64,000 nucleotides of DNA, taken from NCBI GenBank assembly GCA_963402885.1, contig OY727095.1:17055001-17119000 (forward strand). Reading direction: 5' to 3'. Numbering within the stretch: position 1 is the stretch's first letter; each line of letters starts with the position of its first letter. Below the pieces are notes generated by a model. It had not been told where the DNA came from. It searched no databases and saw only the letters and a program-made list of their open reading frames with translations. The position numbers and the translations under genes were made by a program. This document shows, piece by piece, positions 1 through 12,400 of this stretch. This DNA comes from Antedon bifida (taxonomy: Eukaryota > Echinodermata > Crinoidea > Comatulida > Antedonidae).

Positions 1-3000
1 GCAGCATGTTGTAACAATGTATAGATTATCAATAATGATTCTGATAGTACTACTACTGGTAGAGGAATGAAGATATCACAGCTAATAGCAGCATGTTGTA
101 ACAATGTATAGATTATCAATAATGATTCTGATAGTACTACTACTGGTAAGAGGAATGAAGATATCACAGCTAATAGCAGCATGTTGTAACAATGTAGAGA
201 TTATCAATAATGATTCTGATAGTACTACTACTGTTAAGATGAATGAAGATATCACAGCTAATAGCAGCATGTTGTAACAATGTATAGATTATCAATAATG
301 ATTCTGATAGTACTACTACTGGTAAGAGGAATGAAGATATCACAGCTAATAGCAGCATGTTGTAACAATGTAGAGATTATCAATAATGATTCTGATAGTA
401 CTACTACTGGAAGAGGAATGAAGATATCACAGCTAATAGCAGCATGTTGTAACAATGTAGAGATTATCAATAATGATTCTGATAGTACTACTACTGTTAA
501 GATGAATGAAGATATCACAGCTAATAGCAGCATGTTGTAACAATGTATAGATTATCAATAATGATTCTGATAGTACTACTACTGGTAAGAGGAATGAAGA
601 TATCACAGCTAATAGCAGCATGTTGTAACAATGTATAGATTATCAATAATGATTCTGATAGTACTACTACTGGTAGAGGAATGAAGATATCACAGCTAAT
701 AGCAGCATGTTGTAACAATGTATAGATTATCAATAATGATTCTGATAGTACTACTACTGGTAGAGGAATGAAGATATCACAGCTAATAGCAGCATGTTGT
801 AACAATGTATAGATTATCAATAATGATTCTGATAGTACTACTACTGGTAAGAGGAATGAAGATATCACAGCTAATAGCAGCATGTTGTAACAATGTAGAG
901 ATTATCAATAATGATTCTGATAGTACTACTACTGTTAAGATGAATGAAGATATCACAGCTAATAGCAGCATGTTGTAACAATGTATAGATTATCAATAAT
1001 GATTCTGATAGTACTACTACTGGTAAGAGGAATGAAGATATCACAGCTAATAGCAGCATGTTGTAACAATGTAGAGATTATCAATAATGATTCTGATAGT
1101 ACTACTACTGGAAGAGGAATGAAGATATCACAGCTAATAGCAGCATGTTGTAACAATGTAGAGATTATCAATAATGATTCTGATAGTACTACTACTGTTA
1201 AGATGAATGAAGATATCACAGCTAATAGCAGCATGTTGTAACAATGTATAGATTATCAATAATGATTCTGATAGTACTACTACTGGTAAGAGGAATGAAG
1301 ATATCACAGCTAATAGCAGCATGTTGTAACAATGTATAGATTATCAATAATGATTCTGATAGTACTACTACTGGAAGAGGAATGAAGATATCACAGCTAA
1401 TAGCAGCATGTTGTAACAATGTATAGATTATCAATAATGATTCTGATAGTACTACTACTGGTAGAGGAATGAAGATATCACAGCTAATAGCAGCATGTTG
1501 TAACAATGTATAGATTATCAATAATGATTCTGATAGTACTACTACTGGTAAGAGGAATGAAGATATCACAGCTAATAGCAGCATGTTGTAACAATGTAGA
1601 GATTATCAATAATGATTCTGATAGTACTACTACTGTTAAGATGAATGAAGATATCACAGCTAATAGCAGCATGTTGTAACAATGTATAGATTATCAATAA
1701 TGATTCTGATAGTACTACTACTGGTAAGAGGAATGAAGATATCACAGCTAATAGCAGCATGTTGTAACAATGTATAGATTATCAATAATGATTCTGATAG
1801 TACTACTACTGGTAAGAGGAATGAAGATATCACAGCTAATAGCAGCATGTTGTAACAATGTATAGATTATCAATAATGATTCTGATATTACTACTACTGT
1901 TAAGATGAATGAAGATATCACAGCTAATAGCAGCATGTTGTAACAATGTATAGATTATCAATAATGATTCTGATAGTACTACTACTGGTAAGAGGAATGA
2001 AGATATCACAGCTAATAGCAGCATGTTGTAACAATGTAGAGATTATCAATAATGATTCTGATAGTACTACTACTGGTAAGAGGAATGAAGATATCACAGC
2101 TAATAACAGCATGTTGTAACAATGTATAGATTATCAATAATGATTCTGATAGTACTACTACTGGTAGAGGAATGAAGATATCACAGCTAATAGCAGCATG
2201 TTGTAACAATGTATAGATTATCAATAATGATTCTGATAGTACTACTACTGGTAGAGGAATGAAGATATCACAGCTAATAGCAGCATGTTGTAACAATGTA
2301 TAGATTATCAATAATGATTCTGATAGTACTACTACTGGTAAGAGGAATGAAGATATCACAGCTAATAGCAGCATGTTGTAACAATGTATAGATTATCAAT
2401 AATGATTCTGCTAGTACTACTACTGGTAGAGGAATGAAGATATCACAGCGAATAGCAGCATGTTGTAACAATGTAGAGATTATCAATAATGATTCTGATA
2501 GTACTACTACTGGTAAGAGGAATGAAGATATCACAGCTAATAGCAGCATGTTGTAACAATGTAGAGATTATCAATAATAATTCTGATAGTACTACTACTG
2601 GTAAGAGGAATGAAGATATCACAGCTAATAGCAGTATGTTGTAACAATGTAGAGATTATCAATAATGATTCTGATAGTACTACTACTGTTAAGATGAATG
2701 AAGATATCACAGCTAATAGCAGCATGTTGTAACAATGTATAGATTATCAATAATGATTCTGATAGTACTACTACTGGTAAGAGGAATGAAGATATCACAG
2801 CTAATAGCAGCATGTTGTAACAATGTATAGATTATCAATAATGATTCTGATAGTACTACTACTGGTAAGAGGAATGAAGATATCACAGCTAATAGCAGCA
2901 TGTTGTAACAATGTATAGATTATCAATAATGATTCTGATATTACTACTACTGTTAAGATGAATGAAGATATCACAGCTAATAGCAGCATGTTGTAACAAT

Positions 3001-3728
3001 GTATAGATTATCAATAATGATTCTGATAGTACTACTACTGGTCAGAGGAATGAAGATATCACAGCTAATAGCAGCATGTTGTAACAATGTAGAGATTATC
3101 AATAATGATTCTGCTAGTACTACTACTGTTAAGATGAATGAAGATATCACAGCTAATAGCAGCATGTTGTAACAATGTATAGATTATCAATAATGATTCT
3201 GATAGTACTACTACTGGTTAAGAGGAATGAAGATATCACAGCTAATAGCAGCATGTTGTAACAATGTAGAGATTATCAATAATGATTCTGATAGTACTAC
3301 TACTGGTAAGAGGAATGAAGATATCACAGCTAATAGCAGCATGTTGTAGCAATGTATAGATTATCAATAATGATTCTGATAGTACTACTACTGGTAAGAG
3401 GAATGAAGATATCACAGCTAATAGCAGCATGTTGTAACAATGTATAGAATACCAATAATGATTCTAATAGTACTACTACTGGTAAGAGGAATGAAGATAT
3501 CACAGCTAATAGCAGCATGTTGTAACAATGTATAGATTATCAATAATGATTCTGATAGTACTACTACTGGTAAGAGGAATGAAGATATCACAGCTAATAG
3601 CAGCATGTTGTAACAATGTATAGATTATCAATAATGATTCTGATAGTACTACTACTGGTAAGAGGAATGAAGATATCACAGCTAATAGCAACATGTTGTA
3701 ACAATGTATATATTATCAATAATGATTC
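1..3728. repeat. 87/88-bp satellite array with higher-order repeats
   Basis: About 42 head-to-tail monomers of 87 or 88 bp, each with gaagatatcacagctaata and tagtactactactg. Monomer variants recur at 701 bp (8 monomers): 82, 783 and 1484 are the same variant, as are 258 and 959. A second long-range copy places 1660-1936 again at 2713-2989 (1,053 bp, 12 monomers). The last monomers near 3690-3728 decay. It lies in or beyond the 3' part of the minus-strand gene. Short open frames on the minus strand are by-products. Confidence 0.95.
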
Positions 3729-3731
3729 TAC

Positions 3732-3843
3732 TTGTAAGGAAAGTATCTTTTATAATGAACAATAAGAACTGTATTTGAGATGAATTATTCAGAAACAAGA
3801 TTTCAGTGCTTATTGTTCATTATAAAAGATACTTTCCTTACAA
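3732..3843. repeat. Perfect 35-bp inverted repeat at satellite edge
   Basis: Arms 3732-3766 and 3809-3843 are exact reverse complements, separated by a 42-bp loop. It directly abuts the last satellite monomer. It looks like a tiny MITE or hairpin. No target duplication was resolved. Confidence 0.85.
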
Positions 3844-4324
3844 TTCAAATTGTTTGTCAGGCAAATCCCTAGCATAAGCCTACTGTCATACTTTCGACCC
3901 GTCAAAATACACTCATTTAGTAACTAAACATATATTAAACTGGTACTGGTTAGCATTCATAAACTTTAGTATTCACTGGTTAGCGTTTATTAACTTTCGT
4001 TTCTTTTCAGTCCTTTTCAAACTACTACAATATTCATGCACGTTCAACATCCGGGATAGCAACTGACATAATTCCTGGGTGCGCGCTACAACTCGGATTT
4101 GCTATGAATCCTCCTATAAATTCCCCCAGCAATGAGGAAATCTCATTAAAAAATAAATTAATAATGCAAATTTAACTTAAACAATGCAAACTCAACACGT
4201 TATCATAAACGTATTATAACTCACTTAAACTACATTGATCATACTTATTAACCTTCTCGTCTACTTTTACATCTACTACTCTCACTCATCACTGGAGTAA
4301 GCCTTTACTATCTTCCCTACAAGC
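3844..4324. other. No feature recognised
   Basis: AT-rich sequence with no convincing exon, RNA or repeat. It contains two short related stretches (actggttagcattcataaac at about 3949 and actggttagcgtttattaac at about 3977). Confidence 0.4.
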
Positions 4325-4422
4325 CAATCTTTTTCTCATTCTCACAGATTTCCTCATCGTTGTCATTTCAAATTAATTAATTAAATTTCAATATATCACT
4401 GGGCGGTTTAAAATTAATTTCT
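4325..4422 (+). mobile_element. SINE tail fragment
   Basis: ctttttctcattctcacaga through tatatcactgggcggttta matches the non-tRNA body of the SINEs at 20823 and 21162. The tRNA-like head is absent here. Confidence 0.6.
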
Positions 4423-4529
4423 ACTAGCAGTAACCCGTTTTTCCTTCCTTAATATGTGGTTACTGTATATACTTTGCATGGGCAAGTATAATAACAGCGC
4501 ACTTTGATAAAAGTACTTTGACAAATTAT

Positions 4530-4965
4530 TAAAATAAAAACAAATTGTATCAGGACTAAAATTTGGAACTACTGTATTTACGGCCATTGGTTTGTTATAC
4601 ACTATTCCTTCACTTCAATATGTAGGCTAAACAATTAAAGCAATAGTACAGTGGATATAGAACTTTGACTTTAGTTTTGACTGGAAAATAAAAGACGCTA
4701 AAGAAAAATTGTGCTGTGTAAATTAGATGATGCGCGCAAACACTATATTATTTTGGGTGTTTTTCGTGGTGTATTAAATTATTTGATACGTAGAGATAAA
4801 AAAGTGGACAAAAATCGAATGAAAAACACATTGCTGCGGAAAAACGTATTGCTAAATTTATTTATTTACATTTTATTTTTATTTCACTGGTTTTGATATT
4901 TTGCAATGTGTTTGTATGGGAGATTTGTTACGTACTTGCTACTTTTGTAATTAAATTGTGGTCTA
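4530..4965. repeat. Old diverged duplication, copy 1
   Basis: Matches 5380-5845 in order: cggccattg then tttgttatacac; a run of acacaaac/caaacac then attttgggtgt; tgcggaaaa; then cttttgtaat and attgtgg. Gaps are many, so it is old. No coding content was recognised. Confidence 0.5.
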
Positions 4966-5040
4966 CCTTAATAATAATAATTCGCATGGCATGATTATTA
5001 AGTATATTAAATGCTTACTTTTCCGGGCACGATATTTCCT

Positions 5041-5342
5041 TTCGTACATAAGTTGGGGACCCCTCATGAGACGTCACAAAATAAACATGAATATTCATTA
5101 ATCACGTCCATAAGCTACGTTAGAAATGAGCTAACAATTCGCTAATACAAAGGTTTTCTGTCGAGCCGTCTGTGTAGTCGAGTGGATTAGGCTATGGACT
5201 TTACATGTCGATGTATGGGGTTCGAATCCGATGAGCAAGTGCTTTTTACTTTATAGTGAGAGAGATTATTTAGAGGGTTAGGTTTAGTTATATTTAGGAA
5301 CTTAACTATCTTTCACATAAGGGGTCCGAACTTCTGTACGAA
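5041..5342. mobile_element. 300-bp TIR element containing a tRNA-like head
   Basis: Ends are imperfect inverted repeats (ttcgtacataagttgggga at left; cggggtcc-like and cttctgtacgaa at right, sharing TTCGTACA-AAGTT-GGACCCCT). Inside, 5162-5250 has an A box (tagtcgagtgg) and a perfect B box (ggttcgaatcc), as in tRNA-derived SINEs. It will not fold a convincing acceptor stem, so it is not a functional tRNA. Confidence 0.5.
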
Positions 5343-5379
5343 ATAAAAAATCGCTTCCCGGTCAGACAAATTGTTTTTT

Positions 5380-5845
5380 TTAAAACAAACAAACTGTCAA
5401 CAATACAATTCGGAACTATACTTACGGCCATTGATTTTGTTATACACAGAGTATTCCTTTACTTTGAAATATCTGTAAGCTACAAAATGAAAGCAATACT
5501 GGATTTGGGGTGCGTCTCAGAAAGTGCATGAGCGGGACAGACTTCTTTCAATCAGTCGGCAGAGATTAAAACATTTTAATGATAAAATATGAATTGGTAA
5601 GTTATCGAATTAAGATTATGATTACGGACTCAACACAAAAAGTAGTCGAAATGCGTTCGCAGACACAAACATTTTGGGTGTATTTTTCGTTGATATTTGA
5701 TATTTAGCGGAAAAATGACACTCATTTGGATTCGTTTTATTAATGTGTGTGTTTCTTCTTTTTTTTTTTTTTTATTTACGTTTTTTTGTGTGTATTTTTT
5801 CGTATCTTTTTTGCTAGTTTTGTAATAACATTGTGGTTTAGTTTT
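5380..5845. repeat. Old diverged duplication, copy 2
   Basis: Partner of 4530-4965. Holds a 16-T run near 5758. Confidence 0.45.
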
Positions 5846-5858
5846 TATTTTTAGCTTT

Positions 5859-6330
5859 AAACGGTGATACTTAATTATTACACATGTCGCGGATTGAACT
5901 CGAACATACTAAGCATTGATATCAATGGTCACTGCGATTTGCTCACTGAGCCAAACCGTGATTTACAAAACACATTCTGTTCCAAGGATAGGTGTAATTA
6001 ATTAAAACTTCAACGGCGCGATCATTCGATACGGTTGACTAAAGACTGTTTATTTAGCGGCCCAGCATGGTGTTTGTAGAGGAGGTTGCGTAGTTTATAC
6101 AGTGACGTAACATAGTCGCTGAGATGTCAAATTACTGCTATTGTTTGCCTTTTTTTAGTGTTTATCCTTAAAATTCAGGAAAGTGACATAGCCTATCGTG
6201 TGCGGCCCCTCAATAAACATCAGTGTGCCAAATGTGAGCACGTACCTTTCTGTGGTTTTGGAGGAGATACATAAAATTACGCGAAAAATTTAGTAGCATT
6301 AATATATAGATGCCTGTTAATCTGACATTT
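5859..6330 (-). mobile_element. tRNA-derived SINE, copy A
   Basis: On the minus strand: A-box-like tggctcagtgag and B box gagttcaatcc (near 5890-5955), then a body ending in a tagcattaatatatagatg tail. Copy B at 27774-29133 shares head, body and tail, which defines the element. Copy A is the empty site for the MITE in copy B. Confidence 0.6.
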
Positions 6331-6438
6331 TAAAGAGAAATATTACAATTCTAAAGTCATCACTATCAGTATTCTAACTTCATCATCATCATCATTTGGA
6401 TAATAATCATATTATTATATTATCTACTAGTAACTTAC

Positions 6439-6498
6439 CTTCACTTGGATGACATTGGTTACTCAATGATGCTCCTTCATTTATGTCTTTACTACTGC
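6439..6498 (-). CDS. Linker exon, last one recognised
   Basis: 60-nt phase 1-1 exon, acceptor tttatag, donor gtaagtt, G-SSKDINEGASLSNQCHPS-E. By analogy with module 1 a death-fold exon should follow, but none is visible between here and the satellite at 3.7 kb, so the gene probably continues left of the window. Confidence 0.5.
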
Positions 6499-9400
6499 CT
6501 ATAAATAATCAATAAAGACATTTTAAATAAGGAATGGCTTTTCTTATTTATAGGTACAGGTAGCACTAAATAAGTACATTTTTGTAGTACAGAATGCCAG
6601 TTTTCTGTGCTGTGGAATGGAACATTATAACAATGTATAGATTAGTACAAGAGAATGAATAAATAACATACCCAAGGTTTGTTTTGATGTATTAACAACA
6701 CCTGTAACAAATAAAATAATTATTTCAATATAAAACAAACACAGATTATTTGTATATATTTGCAACCAAAGACACTTATTTGGTTTTTTTACCAAAGAAT
6801 TTCAAATACTTACAATTCACAAGTACTGGATCAATATTATTTGACTCCTGTGACAGTAACACTCTTGCCTTTAATAATGAATTACCTCTTATTAAAAGAA
6901 ACGTCTTTGTTGGTCTTGTATGCCATAGGTAATTAGCAGGGACAATCTACAAAAAAAGTCATATAAAAAATGATTTGATGTGCAGAGTTGTAGTTTGTTG
7001 ATTAAGATACTCGGCTGCCTATTCTAGGGTCCTAGATTTAATATAATTATATACTTCACCATTTCAACCTACCATAGTAATGCTGTATAATATCTATAAT
7101 TTGTATAATAATGTATATAGTATTACATTTTTATTCAACACATGTTTTTACCTGTGGTTTTTTAGAGGCCTCTTGAATTTTCCATTTATTGTCTAATACT
7201 TCAACAGTAATTTTCATGTCATTATACATAGAGAGTATTTCTACAGGTGATCTTAACATCTGCTCACCACTTCGCATGTGTTCTTGTTCTATTGCCTGTA
7301 CAAACAACGCATTTATTATGTTATTTTTATTGGTACATTGTTTCTTGATAATTATTCGAAGGAAGAGCAGGCTAGACAATGCAATCATGTTTACATCTTG
7401 ACAGTGTAGTTAATTATTACATAAAATTATAATAAATTTAAATGTAGGTGCCTGTGAACACCCAGATCTGGAGTTAGGTGTATCACAATGAATTTTTTTT
7501 CTTGCACTTTTCATTTTTAAAATAAATAAAAATGACAATTTAATTTAATTAATTCAATGTTTTCTCTAGCTACAGCATTATTGATAAAATACAAGATCTA
7601 TCCTTTCTAGAATAAATTGTGACAAAGCAACTACTGTATTTAATAGTTAATGTCTATATTTTAAACAGTAAAATAAGATATATACATTATTCAAATGCAG
7701 TTTAACAAATAGTAATTACCTGATTATCTGACGGCTTACAAAGTATTGTTTCAAGTTGGTATTCAACACCAAGCATCTTTCCAAAAACTAATAATGACAT
7801 TGTTTTTATACCACGAAATAATATTTCTAGACCCTTTAGTGTAAAAAAAGTGAAATGATTTAACGTTATACAACATAGACCTTTGCTTAAAGTAAACTGT
7901 ACATCCTTTTCATCACTTTTCAATGCTATTTGTTTCCATTCATCTTGAATGCGATCTTTAACAAGTAGAGTGAATTCCCAAAACTCTTCATTTATAGCAT
8001 CGTGTGGAAATGACAGTAAACAGGGCTTGTTGAAGATGGTGCCTTCTGGTCCACATTTAACAATAGGTGATATAATGGTTTCATGAGGATGAAGTAGAGG
8101 CATGTCTGTTTCCCCAAAACAATGTTCTAGTGATACTTTAACTTTCTTCCCTTCAATTGCTCCAGCATATATCTGCAACTTGATGTCTGCCTCCTTAAGA
8201 TGAAGTGTTCCACCAGTAGAGCCCATAATTACCTCCATAATTTGATCTGCAGAATAGAAATCTACTGTAAGATATTACTTTAATGGTATTTGATAAATAG
8301 CCATTGCCACAATTGTCTTCATTACACAATGCAAATTCTTTTATTTCAAACTGATGTATCATACACATGTATTTATTTATATCATGCAGAAATTATTTAT
8401 ATATTATAGTTATATTTTAAGCAAAGTTACATAACAAAAAAGCTTTTCATGGTTTTTTTTTATTGTGGCCAGTTTCTGTTGTTGATCAACATTACACTAG
8501 CTTATTCATAACTATATGAACAGTATATACAATACTCAATTCTATTGTAGATATTTACACTGTGTTTTTAAATTATGTTTAGATTTTTACTTTCTAGATA
8601 TGATGAACGTTAAATATATATTTCATAAGATTGATAAATTGATTAAATAGAACTTATGACTCTCCACATGACTGAATTACTTTTTATTAATTATATTTAT
8701 TAACAAACTAGTTTTATTTTAAAATATTTTGGAAATGAATTGAAACAATCTTTATTCCTATTATTTCATTGCATGTTTTCTGCAATCACATCTATGCATA
8801 TAACACACTGTAATGGTTAATTGTCTACATTGACATATGTGTCATAGTATCAGAACAATTACATACAGTATAATAATAAATTATTATTACCTCCACCAAG
8901 GAGGTTATGTTTTCACCCCTGTATGTTTGTGTGTGTGTGTGTGTCTGTGAACAGCCTGGAGGCCACAGTTTTCATCCGATTCTCACTAAATTTGGCCACA
9001 ATGATCTATGCCCCAAAAGCTTGGACGATTTCGATTGTGAGGGGAAAGGTCATAGGTCAAGGTCACAACTAACAAAAAACTATTTTACTTCCTAGAGACC
9101 ACAGTTTTTATCCGATTCTCACCAAACTTAGCCACAATGATCAATGACTCATCATATAATTATGTTTAAATTTTAAAGGGTCAGGGTCAAAGATCAAGGT
9201 CCACAAAAAAAAAAGAAACAAAAAAAAACTAAAAAAAAAAAAACTTGACTTGAACCAGCAATCTCAACTGTGAGAGGCTGGATACATAACCATTACACCA
9301 AACTCTCATTCTCAACTTTCTAGTGTGCAGTTAGCCTATTTACACTTAGAAGTAATTTCCGGGGACATTTTATGTAGTAGGCGGAGGTTTGTACTCTCGG

Positions 9401-12400
9401 AGTACCCTCTAGTTGTACATACATTAAATATGCTCTAGTAAACAACTTGACCCTTTGAAGATGCAAGGTATTTTTAATTTAGGAAAAATACAAAAATACA
9501 TTTTTATGACTAACTTTCAGCAATTGTTGGTTTTATTATGTTATGTAAAATGTTTTGGCCTTCCGAAAAATTGGATTTTTTTTTACCTATGTCAAAGGTC
9601 AAATGCTCAAAAAGTGCAATTCAGTGACCCCAAAAAGTTATCCTGTACATATATGGGCCTGGCATCCTGGGACAGTAAATTACCCCATATGGGATACGGG
9701 CCAGGTCTTGAAAGGGTTAATATCTTATTGAGTTATATATGCTTTAATGCTATGCTTGGTCATAGTCATGTAACTAAAGATCTTGTTAAAGTTATTCTAG
9801 TGCCGATTGTAAATCAGTTAATATTACTAATAAGAACAACTATAGACCTATTGCTTTAGCATCTGTATTATCTAAGGTTTTTGAATCTATTTTGATCGGT
9901 CACTGCAGTAACTCATTGGAATCCAACGACTACCAATTTGCATTTAAAGCAAAACACTCGACTGATACGTGTATCTTTGTATTAATTGTCATTAGTCATT
10001 GACTACTACAATAGAAATGGTAGCGGCCCAGTTTTTGCCTGCTCTCTAGATGCCAGTAAGGCTTTTGATCGAGTCAATCACCGTGGACTCTTTATAGCAT
10101 AGAGATATTATAGTGAACTATAATATCTCTATGTTTATAGTAAGCTCATTAACAATGGTACAGTATGAATCTTTGTATTGTCAAATTGCTCAAGTGTTGG
10201 TATGACAAACAAAGTTTTGTGTTATGTTGGGGTAACTCTGTTTTCAATCAATTTACAGTATCTAATAGGGTAGTACTCTTAACTCTAGACTAAATGGTTT
10301 GAATCAGGGTTGCCAATGTAGTAACATTATTTTGAGTTTAGTTATGCGGATGACATTGTTTTACTTGATCCCTCAGTACTTGTTTGTGAAGAGTTTTCTC
10401 AAGAGAATGATGTTATATTTAATGATAAGAAATCTTTTGTACTTGTAAACTTGAAGGTAATTCCATTACTAAACTTTTTCGTAAAAAACTTGTTTGTTTT
10501 GAGAAAGGTACCTATCTTAGTCATATTCTTATACGTGATTGCAGTGATGAGGCCAACATTCAAAGTCAATACAGATCTATTATTAGAATCAACTCACTAA
10601 TATTTGCAAATTTATGAAATGCTCTACTAACAGATCTTATTGTATTTATCTATATTGTTTGAAGGTTTGCATGGCGAAATCAAATGTTAAAATAAATTTT
10701 GCGGTACACCACATATATTAGTTCTGAAAAGAACCAGAGTTTTGGTAGCTTGTTGGGGGAGTAGAGTGCTAGATGTTCGAGCTCCTCCAGAAAGATGTTG
10801 GCAATGACCGGGGAAAAAGGAAACCCCATAACTGTGCCTTCAGTGTGTTCAAAGTATTGATCACACCACTTGAAGTTGGTAGATGTTAGACATAGTTGAA
10901 GTAACATATAGATTTCTTCTGCAGAAAGTGCGGTTCTCTGTTGGAGTTTAGGGTGAGCCTGCAGTCGATGTTTGAATATAGTGCAGACTTGTCAAAGTGG
11001 GTTCTATTCGTTGGATGATCTCTTCCTTCGGTATAGTTGAAGGTGCTGTAGCAAAGTTTAAGCCAAGTACGAGAACTGATTTCAATTCATTTATGATCCT
11101 TAAAGATGTATTGTCCCTTGAAACACAGAAAATGAAGGTCAAAATATTCAAAATTTAAATTGGCCATATCAAAGTAATATTAAAGTTATTCACTTTAAGT
11201 CAAAAATTCGAGCCAAAAACAACAAATTTACGTAATTAACAAATTAATTTGATTACATTTCGTCTGGGAAATCGTCGTGAGCGAAAGTAAACAAAGATTT
11301 CAAACCACGAGTATACATTATGCATGATGCTAATTAGGATTGTTTACAACACGTCACGGTTGAGAAGGTGTTCTCACACAGATCGCGAGGAAGTTTTATG
11401 ATTATGCATACAGAGTAGCCAAACAAGCACATTGCATTATGAGATATGTTTTTGATCGAAAACTTTGACTGGAAGTAAAAGTTATTTTTTGAACAAAAAA
11501 ACGTCTGTATTTCAGTTAAATGATTTTTTTTTCAGACTAATTTTTGGTGAAAGTTAATAACTATTATGATACTTCAAAATGACCCACTTTTTTTCGAAAT
11601 CTTTTATTTTTTTGGAATTAGTCAAAGGGACAATACATCTTTAACTCACCGCTCTCTGCTTCAAGTTTTCTTTCCTGTTCCTCAATCATCAGTTTCTTCA
11701 TTTGTGTTTGAAGTTCCTCATTAACAGTAGCTTGTGAATCTGAATCTAATTCTGTTCAACAAAAATACAGAAAAGACAGTTATTTATACATTACACATTT
11801 AAATGACAAAGCTAAATTGATTTATGATCCTTAACTCACCACTCTTTGCTTCAAGTTTTGTTTCCTGTTCCTCAATCATCCCTTTCTTCATTTGTGTTTG
11901 TAATTCTTCATTAACAGTAATCAGTGAATCTGATGTTAATTGCTTTGTTAATTCTGTTCAACAAAAATACAGAAAAGTTTGTTGTTTTTGTTGACATGTT
12001 ACTGATAGGTTAGTGGTGCTTAACCATTTTCAACAGGTTAACGTAATTAATTCTGGCTCAATTCAATGTTGTTAGTAATTGTAATAGATACATGTAATCA
12101 TGGCCAAAAATGAATCATACTGTACCTTGTTCATTTTCTTGTGTATTGGTCTCTGTATCATCTTGCTCATCTGTGAAGATGTAATATTTTTTGGAATATT
12201 AGTAAAATAATTTCATGTCAGTATGTGTTGTATTGTATGTAGAACCATAATATGAAGAAGAATTTAGTTATGTAACATACTGAATTCCAACAGACTGAGT
12301 GTACAAAGGCGTGCAACAACAACTGGCCAAATTAACCATATACAAATTATTCTATGAGACTCAACTCACCAGTTTCTGGTTTAGGTTTAATTTTCTGTTC

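Noticed and set aside
82-3694. Repeated 62-120 codon frames on the minus strand
   Set aside because: All are readings of the 87/88-bp satellite and change only with monomer variants.
5162-5250. Functional tRNA gene
   Set aside because: Good B box but no cloverleaf ends; sits inside a TIR-bounded repeat.
9455-9859. 134-codon plus-strand frame
   Set aside because: Crosses a TTAA-flanked MITE and a dead LINE; no domain of its own.
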